A stretch of DNA of 13,604 bases from Porphyromonadaceae bacterium UBA7176. GTDB lineage: Bacteria; Bacteroidota; Bacteroidia; Bacteroidales; Muribaculaceae. A program made the position numbers and the translations under genes. The notes under the pieces were generated by a model. It saw nothing but the letters and a program-made list of their open reading frames with translations. It was not told where the DNA came from and searched no databases. The stretch covers positions 22,531-36,134 of the forward strand of contig DKVO01000010.1 in NCBI GenBank assembly GCA_002491245.1, read 5' to 3'. Shown here one piece after another: positions 6,180 through 12,886 of this stretch (its first letter is position 1; each line of letters opens with the position of its first letter).

Positions 6180-7781
6180 TCACTTGAATGTATCCGGCAG
6201 ATCGTTCTCGTATAGTACGGTCCCTATTTCATATGCGCCGCTCTTGAGGCTTGCCTGAGCTTCTGCAAACGTGTCTGCAAGCACTATCCGGCTCTCGTCC
6301 ATTCCGCCGCGCCTTAGCCCTTCGACGATAGCTTCGCGGTTATATTTCCCGACCACTACCACAGTGTCTGCCGATGTCGCGGCCTGTTCTCCGAAAGCCG
6401 AGTTAAGTTCATATTGCCGTTCGCCGAGTTCTATCATGCCGGGAGTCACCAGCACTCGTCCTCCGGCCTTCATGGCCTTAAGCACATCAAGAGCCATCGC
6501 TGCTCCGGCCGGATTGCTGTTGAATGCATCATCAATTATTGTAAGGCTGGGCGAAACACGTTTCATGGCAAGGCGGTGCTCTACATGTTCGATTTGGCTC
6601 ACTGCATAGATTATGCGGTCGTCAGGTACACCGAGTGCCTCGGCTATAGCCACGGCGCCAAGAAGGTTCGACACATTGCATTCGCCAACAAGGCGAGTGT
6701 GGAGTTTCAATTCCTTGCCGTCGCTCACGCGTAATGCGATGAAATCAGTGCCACCGGCGCTGTATCTTATCTCTCGGGCAATATAGTCGGCACCTTCAGT
6801 ATTTTTTACTGCATATCTGAGGCAAGGCACATTCTCTACCGGACGGTTCGCTATCATCTCAAAGTCGTTGTTGATCACCACAAGGCCATCGGACGGTAGA
6901 GAGTCGGCAAGTTCAAATTTTGTGGCTTGCACGTTTTCGATAGTCTTGAACGACTCTAAGTGCTGAGGGCCGACCGAAGTTATGATACCGCGCTGAGGAT
7001 GCACGATGCGGCATATCTCGGCGATGTCATCCACCTGCTTCGCTCCCATTTCAACGATAAACACCTCATGGTATGGTTTGAGCATCTCGCGCACCGTACG
7101 CACTACACCCATCGTGGTGTTGTAGCTCCCTGGAGTCATGAGCGTCTCATAGTGCTCCGACAATATCCGGTAAAGGTAATGCTTTGTACTTGTCTTGCCG
7201 TAGCTGCCGGTGATACCGATGATTTTGAGCTCTGGCATCTGCGAGAGGATTCGTTTGGCATCGTTGATATAGCCTTCGTTGATCGACTTCTCCACTGGCG
7301 ACAATATCATGCCGGCGGCGAATATGAACATGTGCGAGGCGCAGTAGCACAGCAGGAGAGTATCGGTGAGAGCGAAAAGATGATTGTCGATGCCTTCGCC
7401 TCCGAACAGCAGGACGCCGGCAGTGCACACTATCGCTCCGCAAAACATCGCCGTCGTGTAGATTCTCTTTGCTCTGGGTGTCATCACAAGCGGTTTCTTG
7501 TACTTGCGTCTCATCAAACTCAATGCGCTGGAGAGCGAGAATACCGATGCTGCGCCAATTCCAAATGTATGCGGTACGAGAGGCATCAGCACGAACAGGA
7601 ACACAAAAATTCCGCATAACCTCCAGCCCGAGGTCGTGTCGCCCGACGATTTGAGCCAGCGGCGGTAGCGCTCGGGGCGGTAGCTGTTTTGCTGGTACAT
7701 CATCAGATCGCGCCATAGTTCGGCGGCAAGGTTAAAGAAGCCGAGCAATGCCGCGGCTGAATATAATATGGTCGTTATCAT
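6180..7781 (-). CDS. Membrane-anchored MurF-like Mur ligase
   Basis: A 533-residue protein with a Mur ligase core fused to a membrane N terminus. Hydrophobic segments occur at about 1-20, 54-70, 75-90, 109-127 and 135-160; no canonical MurF N-terminal UDP-binding domain is seen. The ATP-binding loop GITGSYGKTSTK is at 189-200. It is followed by TPGSYNTTMGV, VEMGAKQVDDIAEI, ITSVGPQHLESF, a TKFEL segment where the carbamylated Lys is expected, and a C-domain with EHRL...IIDDAFNSNPAG and TPGMIELGE. These order and spell like MurF, which adds D-Ala-D-Ala to UDP-MurNAc-tripeptide. The membrane part suggests either a paralogue acting on a lipid-linked or membrane-near substrate, or a localised MurF. 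The start ATG lies 4 bases after the hydrolase stop. Automatic annotation would probably call it murF; I leave the symbol blank because of the altered N terminus. Confidence 0.82.
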   Translation of the reverse strand: MITTILYSAAALLGFFNLAAELWRDLMMYQQNSYRPERYRRWLKSSGDTTSGWRLCGIFVFLFVLMPLVPHTFGIGAASVFSLSSALSLMRRKYKKPLVMTPRAKRIYTTAMFCGAIVCTAGVLLFGGEGIDNHLFALTDTLLLCYCASHMFIFAAGMILSPVEKSINEGYINDAKRILSQMPELKIIGITGSYGKTSTKHYLYRILSEHYETLMTPGSYNTTMGVVRTVREMLKPYHEVFIVEMGAKQVDDIAEICRIVHPQRGIITSVGPQHLESFKTIENVQATKFELADSLPSDGLVVINNDFEMIANRPVENVPCLRYAVKNTEGADYIAREIRYSAGGTDFIALRVSDGKELKLHTRLVGECNVSNLLGAVAIAEALGVPDDRIIYAVSQIEHVEHRLAMKRVSPSLTIIDDAFNSNPAGAAMALDVLKAMKAGGRVLVTPGMIELGERQYELNSAFGEQAATSADTVVVVGKYNREAIVEGLRRGGMDESRIVLADTFAEAQASLKSGAYEIGTVLYENDLPDTFK

Positions 7782-7785
7782 CTAT

Positions 7786-8565
7786 CTATTTGAAATTTAA
7801 AAAACTTGCTATCACAGCTTTGGTCTGGCCCGGGCGGTCAAGAAACGAATAATGTCCGGCACCCTCGTATTCAACCAATCCTGCGTCAGGTATTAGTCTC
7901 TCCATCTTTTTGGCATCGGCTATGGGAGTCGCAGTGTCGGCAGTTCCCCATATCAGAAGGGTGGAGGCCTTGATGCTGGAGAGCAGATGAGTAAGGTCTT
8001 CGTTGACAACCCGGCTCATAACCGCACGCATCTTGGGCGAAGCGTTGTTGTAGTCACTCGATCCGGCCTTGCCGCGCATCCTGTCTATCATTTCCTGACC
8101 TTTCTTTTTGCCAAAGAAAAGGGGCGCGAGGCGCTTGGCTGCTTTGAATGCATACACCTTCATGTAGTATCTCGCCGACCGGCGTGGCTTGATGCCGGCT
8201 GCATCGACAAGTATAACCTTGTCAACCTCATTTCGTGAGGCGTAAACTATAGACAGACGGCCGCCGAAAGAGTGTCCGACAAGCACCGGGCGCTCTATGC
8301 CTTTATGTCGGGCAAAAGCTTCAATCACAGATGTGTAACGCTCTACGCCCCATATCTCAGATGGCTCTGGCGATATGCCGAAGCCCGGAAGGTCTATGTT
8401 GTACACCGTGGTCGATGTGTCGGTGCAGGCATCTGCAAGGACAGCCACCGTGGCTGAAGTGCAACCCCAGCCATGCATCACGATTACCGGCCGAGGACCG
8501 CTGCCCGTCACACTGTAGCCGAGTTTTATACCGTCAAGGTCTATAGTCTGCATCTTCTCTCCCAT
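7786..8565 (-). CDS. Alpha/beta hydrolase
   Basis: A soluble alpha/beta hydrolase of about 259 residues with no signal peptide. The oxyanion-hole motif HGWG is at 31-34, the nucleophile elbow GHSFGG holds Ser99, the acid is Asp210 in WGTADTATP, and the base is His238 in GAGHYSF. The triad is complete and a helical, basic cap (about 125-185, RYYMKVYAFKAAKRLAP) covers it. The substrate is unknown. Family members cleave esters, amides or C-C bonds. Its stop is only 4 bases from the MurF-like start, so coupled expression with the two ligases is likely. The start is 8565, or 8553 where GGGAGAGAAG sits just upstream. A longer TTG start at 8625 is excluded because the -7 box lies at 8583-8590. Confidence 0.85.
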   Translation of the reverse strand: MGEKMQTIDLDGIKLGYSVTGSGPRPVIVMHGWGCTSATVAVLADACTDTSTTVYNIDLPGFGISPEPSEIWGVERYTSVIEAFARHKGIERPVLVGHSFGGRLSIVYASRNEVDKVILVDAAGIKPRRSARYYMKVYAFKAAKRLAPLFFGKKKGQEMIDRMRGKAGSSDYNNASPKMRAVMSRVVNEDLTHLLSSIKASTLLIWGTADTATPIADAKKMERLIPDAGLVEYEGAGHYSFLDRPGQTKAVIASFLNFK

Positions 8566-8582
8566 GATCTCTAAATTTTTTG

Positions 8583-8590
8583 CAAAATTA
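8583..8590 (-). promoter_or_regulatory. -7 promoter element for the hydrolase-Mur ligase-Ddl operon
   Basis: TAATTTTG on the minus strand fits TAnnTTTG, about 18 bases above the ATG at 8565. The nearest TTG upstream is 32 bases away, too far for the usual spacing, so the -33 half is not supported. If real, it lets the three genes be expressed separately from mltG. Confidence 0.5.
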
Positions 8591-8642
8591 GCGAATAATT
8601 TCCGCCGATATCCCCGTGTTTGCAAAAAAGTTGAAAATCGGG

Positions 8643-9647
8643 TTACAGCCCTTTCTCTTTAAGCGCCCTGTAGTAACGGGCTGCGTTGATACGGTGACGG
8701 TTGTAGTCCTTGGCAAAATTATGGTAGCCCGAAAAGTCGGGTTTGGCACACATGTAGAGGTAATCGTGCATCGGGGCATCGAGCACGGCATCGAGCTGGG
8801 CACGTTCAGCCATGCGTATCGGCCCCGGGGGCAGGCCGCGGTGGATGTAGGTGTTGTAGGGCGACTCTACCTTCAGGTGTTGGCCCGTGACACGGCGTAT
8901 CGAGAAATCACCCAAGGCAAACACTACCGTCGGGTCTGCCTGTAATGCCATGCCTTTGGCGAGGCGGTTGAGATACAGTCGCGCTATTTTGCCCCATTCG
9001 TCGCTCTTGTTGCTTTCCGAGGCCACGATTGAAGCTAAAGTGTGTACTTCAGCCGGTGTGAGCCCGGCTGCCGATGCTTTGGCGAGGCGGTCGTCGTTCC
9101 AGTATTTGTCACGTTCACCCACAAGCCTCGCTACCACAGACGGGGCAGATGCTGTCCAGTAAAACTCGTAAGTATCTGGTATGAAAGCTGCTGTGTACTG
9201 GTCACGGCTGTAACCCATGCCGGGCAACAGCGAGTCGCAGGCCGCCGCAAGCGAGGCTGAGTCAGTCTCGAGTTGGGCCGATATGCGCGAAATCATATCG
9301 CCGGGCGTTCGTATATTGTTGAACGTCAGCCTCACAGGCACCTGATGGCCATGAGCTATGCTACGGGCTACCGACAGTGCCTTGTCGCCATCGCTGACAA
9401 CAAACGACCCGTGGGCACGTTTGCCCGATCCGGGCAAGCGCTTCCAGAGTGAATAGACTTTACTGCCGTACGATGGCCCGAGCTGACTCGTCAAGGCGCT
9501 GCGCACATCGCAGTCGGCCGGAAGATAGATACGTTGGTCCGGGCCGTCCCACGTGGCGAATACATAAAATTTTGCCGCACACACTCCGGCGACGGCAAGC
9601 AGAACCGCCGCAGCGGCTGATATGAGGGCTATTTTTTTCTTGTTCAT
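8643..9647 (-). CDS. mltG: Endolytic murein transglycosylase MltG (YceG-like)
   Basis: A 334-residue inner-membrane protein that cuts nascent peptidoglycan glycan strands and so sets their length. One N-terminal membrane anchor is visible (about 6-25, IALISAAAAVLLAVAGVCAA) after a lysine-rich start. Family blocks are FIPDTYEFYW (155-164), the catalytic stretch LASIVASESNKSDE with Glu211 at the conserved acid position, RLYLNRL...LQADPTV, and VESPYNTYIHRGLPPGPI. It is full length for the family. The LysM domain seen in some relatives is absent; the part between anchor and catalytic domain is LysM-unlike in sequence. The gene is divergent from the TM2 gene and upstream of the hydrolase/Mur ligase/Ddl genes, a cell-wall-themed neighbourhood. 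The ATG at 9647 is supported by the lysine-rich n-region. Confidence 0.92.
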   Translation of the reverse strand: MNKKKIALISAAAAVLLAVAGVCAAKFYVFATWDGPDQRIYLPADCDVRSALTSQLGPSYGSKVYSLWKRLPGSGKRAHGSFVVSDGDKALSVARSIAHGHQVPVRLTFNNIRTPGDMISRISAQLETDSASLAAACDSLLPGMGYSRDQYTAAFIPDTYEFYWTASAPSVVARLVGERDKYWNDDRLAKASAAGLTPAEVHTLASIVASESNKSDEWGKIARLYLNRLAKGMALQADPTVVFALGDFSIRRVTGQHLKVESPYNTYIHRGLPPGPIRMAERAQLDAVLDAPMHDYLYMCAKPDFSGYHNFAKDYNRHRINAARYYRALKEKGL

Positions 9648-9670
9648 ACACTTCTTGTCACATCGTACTG

Positions 9671-9678
9671 CAAAATTA
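9671..9678 (-). promoter_or_regulatory. -7 promoter element for mltG
   Basis: TAATTTTG on the minus strand, 23 bases above the ATG, matches the Bacteroidota -7 box. A TTG lies only 10 bases upstream, which is not the usual spacing, so only the -7 half is offered. Confidence 0.5.
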
Positions 9679-9719
9679 ATATAAAATACAATCTAAGCCC
9701 TCTCGTGGTGCAAGTTTTT

Positions 9720-9750
9720 TTGCCGATGTCTGAAAAAAACATTATTTTTG
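9720..9750 (+). promoter_or_regulatory. Bacteroidota-type promoter for the TM2 gene (and possibly pgk)
   Basis: TTG (9720-9722), 20 bases, then TATTTTTG (9743-9750): both elements at canonical spacing. Transcription should start near 9755-9757, giving a leader of about 28 bases before the ATG at 9784. It is divergent from the mltG promoter region. Confidence 0.75.
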
Positions 9751-9783
9751 CACTCAATAAATACAACTAAAACACACGATGAT

Positions 9784-10173
9784 ATGAAAACTTGTCCTCA
9801 ATGTGGCCGAAGCGTCGACGACTACGCTCAGTTCTGCCAGGGTTGCGGTTATAATTTTGCATCCCAGGCTCAATACCAACAACACTATCAGCAACCTGCA
9901 ATGAACAACGACAACGCTTTTGACTCCTGTGGACCCGAAGGCAAAAGCCGTGGCGTGGCCGCCCTTCTCGCTATTTTGCTTGGTGGATTAGGTATTCAGT
10001 ATTTCTATCTCGGAAAAGCTACTGCCGGCATCATTTCTATCGTCCTGTCTTTGGTGACTTGCGGCCTATGGTCTCTTGTCATGCTTATCCAGGGCATTAT
10101 GATGTTCTGCATGACCAACGCACAGTTCCGTGAAAAATACGTCCTTTCGACATCCACACTTCCCTTGTTCTAA
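9784..10173 (+). CDS. Zinc-ribbon and TM2 domain membrane protein
   Basis: A 129-residue protein. It opens with a zinc ribbon (Cys4, Cys7, Cys18, Cys21 in CPQCG and CQGCG), followed by a Gln/Tyr/Asn-rich linker (about 28-48) and a TM2 domain. The TM2 domain has hydrophobic segments at about 58-76 (AALLAILLGGLGIQYFYLGK) and 81-108, with the typical GIQYFYLG turn between them. The function of TM2 proteins in bacteria is not established. The zinc ribbon probably faces the cytoplasm and may bind a partner. The start is the ATG at 9784. A longer reading frame from a TTG at 9748 begins inside the -7 box of the promoter and cannot be translated from it. pgk starts 28 bases downstream with no terminator visible between, so read-through is possible. 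Confidence 0.85.
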   Translation: MKTCPQCGRSVDDYAQFCQGCGYNFASQAQYQQHYQQPAMNNDNAFDSCGPEGKSRGVAALLAILLGGLGIQYFYLGKATAGIISIVLSLVTCGLWSLVMLIQGIMMFCMTNAQFREKYVLSTSTLPLF

Positions 10174-10201
10174 CAAAGTATACCCTTAAAACAAACATAA
10201 T

Positions 10202-11449
10202 ATGACAATCGATAATTTCGACTTCAAAGGTAAGAAGGCTATCGTACGTGTAGACTTCAATGTGCCTCTCGACGAGAACGGCAACATTACCGACGATACC
10301 CGTATCCGCGGTGCTCTCCCCACTCTCAAAAAAATCCTCGCCGACGGCGGTTCGCTCGTTATCATGTCGCACATGGGCAAACCCAAAGGCAAAGTCAATC
10401 CTAAAATGTCGCTCTCGCAGATCAAGGACGCTGTTGCCAAAGCTCTCGGTGCCGATGTTCAGTTCGCTCCCGACTGCATGGCCGCAGGCGATATGGCTGC
10501 TGCTCTCAAGCCCGGTCAGGCCCTGCTGCTTGAGAACCTCCGCTTCTATCCCGAAGAAGAAGGCAAACCTGTTGGTATTGACAAAGCAGATCCTGCTTAC
10601 GATGCTGCCAAGAAAGAAATGAAAGAACGTCAGAAAGACTTCGCCAAGAAACTCGCATCGTATGCCGACGTTTATGTCAACGACGCTTTCGGCACGGCTC
10701 ACCGTCGCCACGCTTCGACAGCTGTCATCGCCGATTACTTCGACGCCGACCACAAAATGCTCGGCTACCTCATGGAGAAAGAAGTAAAAGCCGTCGACAA
10801 CATCCTCAAAGACATCAAACGTCCCTTCACCGCTATCATGGGTGGCTCGAAAGTATCGACCAAGATCGGTATTATCGAAAACCTCATGGACAAAGTCGAC
10901 AACCTCATCCTCTGCGGCGGTATGACCTATACATTCGCCAAGGCTCAGGGTGGCAACGTAGGTCTGTCTATCTGCGAGGAAGACAAGCTCGACCTTGCCC
11001 TCGACATCATGAAGAAAGCCAAGGAAAAAGGCGTCAACCTCGTCCTCGGCGTCGATTGTGTTGCTGCTGATGCATTCTCCAACGATGCCAACACCCAGGT
11101 ATGCTCTGTAATGGATATACCCGAAGGCTGGGAAGGTCTTGATGCAGGTCCCGAGACTCGCAAACTCTTCACCGACGCTATCCGTGGTAGCAAGACCATC
11201 CTGTGGAACGGTCCTGCCGGCGTATTCGAGTTCGACAACTTCACCGCAGGCAGCCGCGCTATCGCCGACGCTGTGGTAGAGGCTACAAAAGACGGCGCCT
11301 TCTCGCTCGTGGGCGGTGGTGACTCTGTTGCTTGTGTCAACAAATTCGGCCTTGCCGACGAAGTTTCTTACGTATCTACCGGTGGTGGTGCGCTTCTCGA
11401 GGCTATCGAGGGTAAAGTGCTTCCCGGCGTAGCTGCAGTTCAAGGCTGA
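10202..11449 (+). CDS. pgk: Phosphoglycerate kinase
   Basis: A 415-residue cytosolic glycolytic enzyme that transfers phosphate from 1,3-bisphosphoglycerate to ADP. The whole family set is present: the VRVDFNVPLD signature, SHMGKPKGK, LLLENLRFYPEEEG, VNDAFGTAHRRHAS, GGSKVSTKIG with the nucleotide-side lysines, GGMTYTFAKAQG, NGPAGVFEF and the C-terminal GGGDSVACVNKFG...STGGGALLE. No domain is missing and length is normal. Codon choice is strongly C-ending, as expected for a highly expressed gene, and this creates a long antisense open frame that is not a gene. It follows the TM2 gene by 28 bases and is closed by a hairpin at 11472-11505. The start ATG places RVDFNVP at the expected distance. 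Confidence 0.98.
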   Translation: MTIDNFDFKGKKAIVRVDFNVPLDENGNITDDTRIRGALPTLKKILADGGSLVIMSHMGKPKGKVNPKMSLSQIKDAVAKALGADVQFAPDCMAAGDMAAALKPGQALLLENLRFYPEEEGKPVGIDKADPAYDAAKKEMKERQKDFAKKLASYADVYVNDAFGTAHRRHASTAVIADYFDADHKMLGYLMEKEVKAVDNILKDIKRPFTAIMGGSKVSTKIGIIENLMDKVDNLILCGGMTYTFAKAQGGNVGLSICEEDKLDLALDIMKKAKEKGVNLVLGVDCVAADAFSNDANTQVCSVMDIPEGWEGLDAGPETRKLFTDAIRGSKTILWNGPAGVFEFDNFTAGSRAIADAVVEATKDGAFSLVGGGDSVACVNKFGLADEVSYVSTGGGALLEAIEGKVLPGVAAVQG

Positions 11450-11471
11450 TTTTATATCGGAAAATAATATT

Positions 11472-11505
11472 GGGGAGGCTGCATTTGCGTAGCCTCCCCT
11501 TATTT
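11472..11505 (+). terminator. Terminator-like hairpin after pgk
   Basis: GGGGAGGCT (11472-11480) pairs perfectly with AGCCTCCCC (11491-11499) across a 10-base loop, followed by TTATTT. It lies 22 bases after the pgk stop. The next gene's ATG is only 12 bases beyond the stem, so it may be a leaky terminator or attenuator. The T-run is broken by one A. Confidence 0.75.
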
Positions 11506-11511
11506 CGTGTT

Positions 11512-12726
11512 ATGGTACTGACCGACGATAATTTTTACTCCTGGATCGATTCGCACATGACGGCCGACACACAGGCTCTGCGCCTTTCGACCCACGCCCG
11601 GCACGATATCGACTATGATGCCGCTATCACCCAGATCGAGTGCCGGCGTAAATTCGGCGCCAAACTGGCCGCCACACTTGCCGCCGTGCCCCGTTTCTAC
11701 TTTCCGTCGGTACTTGCCGGCGAACAGGCTACCTCCGATTTGCTCGCCTCATACCATGCCTCGAAAGTGGCTGACGGTGAATCGGTAGCCGACCTCACGG
11801 CCGGATTGGGAATAGATGTTTTCCATATCGCCCGTCGGGCCTCTTGTGTTACGGCTGTCGAACTCGACTGCAACAGAGCTGAAGCGCTGCGCCATAACGT
11901 GGCGTTGCTCGGCGCCGGAAACATCGAGGTCGTCGAAGGCAATTGTATCGACTTTATCGACAGGTGTCTGGCCGAAGGCAGGCGTTTCGACACTGTTTTC
12001 ATCGATCCTGCACGAAGAGCTGCCGACGGTTCGAGAGTTTTTGCCTTATCCGACTGTGCTCCCGATATCGTTGCCCTTATGCCCCGTCTGCAGAAATTGT
12101 GCCGGCATCTGTTGGTCAAAGCTTCTCCGATGCTAGATATTACGCATACCGTCAACTCCTTACCTGTCAAACCAATATATGTCGCTGCTGTCGGTACGCC
12201 TACCGAATGCAAGGAACTTTTTTTCGCAGTCGATTTCGAAACTTCACCCGATTGCCCTGTTATAGAAGCCGTTACCTTGTCGCAGGCCGACTTGCAGACC
12301 TTTGCTTTCACCGTTTTGGCAGAAGAGCAAGCGCCAATGCCTCAGCCTTTAAAAGACTTCGGCACCGGTGCTTATCTTTATGAAGCCTCACCGGCGATGA
12401 TGAAAGCAGGGGCTTTCAAAATCTTAGCGGAGAACTTCGGTCTATCCATATTCCATCCCAATACCAGGCTGTATTGCTCCGCTGAGCCGGTCGACGGGTT
12501 CCCGGGCCGACGCTACAAAGTGTTGGAGGTCATCGCTTATGCTTCGAAAAACATCAAGCGTTTCCATACCCGTTATCCGGCAGTCGAGGTTGCCGTCCGC
12601 AATTTCGGCATGGGCGCAGATCAGCTCCGAGCCAAACTAAAAGTCCGCGATGCCGGCCCCCTGCGCCTCTACGGCATCACCGACGCCACCGGCGCACGCA
12701 TCATGATCCTATGCCGAGAGGCTTAA
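11512..12726 (+). CDS. THUMP-like / Trm5-type class I SAM methyltransferase
   Basis: A 404-residue cytosolic protein with a Rossmann methyltransferase core. Motif I is SVADLTAGLGIDVF (91-104), the acidic strand end is AVELDCNRAEALRHN (115-129), and the catalytic-region motif IDPARR (164-169) replaces the NPPY/DPPR of related RNA methyltransferases. Later strands include LLVKASPMLDI. The C-terminal third (about 230-404) contains YLYEASPAMMKAGAF and a YKVLEVIAYASKNIKRF stretch typical of the THUMP-like methyltransferase family found across Bacteroidota (the P. gingivalis PG_1098 group). RNA is the likely substrate by family analogy; the modified base is not known to me. The ATG at 11512 is chosen because the longer TTG-started frame from 11470 would translate the pgk terminator stem. 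No separate promoter is seen, so expression may come from pgk read-through. Confidence 0.87.
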   Translation: MVLTDDNFYSWIDSHMTADTQALRLSTHARHDIDYDAAITQIECRRKFGAKLAATLAAVPRFYFPSVLAGEQATSDLLASYHASKVADGESVADLTAGLGIDVFHIARRASCVTAVELDCNRAEALRHNVALLGAGNIEVVEGNCIDFIDRCLAEGRRFDTVFIDPARRAADGSRVFALSDCAPDIVALMPRLQKLCRHLLVKASPMLDITHTVNSLPVKPIYVAAVGTPTECKELFFAVDFETSPDCPVIEAVTLSQADLQTFAFTVLAEEQAPMPQPLKDFGTGAYLYEASPAMMKAGAFKILAENFGLSIFHPNTRLYCSAEPVDGFPGRRYKVLEVIAYASKNIKRFHTRYPAVEVAVRNFGMGADQLRAKLKVRDAGPLRLYGITDATGARIMILCREA

Positions 12727-12752
12727 ATTTGTAATTATTAGTATTATAGGAA

Positions 12753-12790
12753 GAAAATGCTCCGCATTTTCACCCCATATCATCTCGCTC
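12753..12790 (+). repeat. Remnant of the modular hairpin repeat (leader part only)
   Basis: A perfect 8-bp hairpin GAAAATGC/GCATTTTC with loop TCC (12753-12771) is followed by CACCCCATATCATCTCG. The same leader precedes the hairpin arrays at 2722 and, more diverged, at 81-110 and 1727. The downstream modules are missing. It sits between two convergent genes in the otherwise featureless 12727-12832 spacer. Confidence 0.65.
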
Positions 12791-12826
12791 TAGCATATGC
12801 GTGCAGACTTTGTTGCATTCTGATTT

Positions 12827-12866
12827 AAAAGTCACCCCGGCGAGAGAAAGTTCTATCGCCGGGGTG
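12827..12866 (-). terminator. Strong terminator of the BspA-like gene
   Basis: CACCCCGGCGA (12833-12843) and TCGCCGGGGTG (12856-12866) form a perfect 11-bp GC-rich stem. On the minus strand it is followed by ACTTTT (complement of 12827-12832). It is 21 bases beyond the stop of the leucine-rich-repeat gene. The plus-strand side lacks a T-run, so it mainly serves the minus-strand gene. Confidence 0.88.
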
Positions 12867-12886
12867 ATGGTAGATTATCGTTGGAC

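Noticed and set aside
6960..7619. A 219-codon plus-strand frame
   Set aside because: It is antisense to the MurF-like gene, which has clear catalytic motifs across this stretch; the composition (His/Arg/Ser-rich) is typical of a shadow frame.
9748..9783. Longer TM2 protein starting at a TTG
   Set aside because: The TTG is the last three bases of the -7 promoter element, upstream of the predicted transcript start.
10097..11443. A 448-codon open frame antisense to pgk
   Set aside because: It mirrors the strong codon bias of pgk, shows no recognisable protein motif, and pgk is unmistakable on the other strand.
11470..11511. Longer methyltransferase starting at a TTG
   Set aside because: The added 14 residues would be read through the pgk terminator stem and are not typical of the family N terminus.
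12753..12771. Hairpin as terminator of the methyltransferase gene
   Set aside because: The stem is AT-rich with no T-run after it, and it matches the leader of the repeat family, so it is better explained as a repeat remnant.
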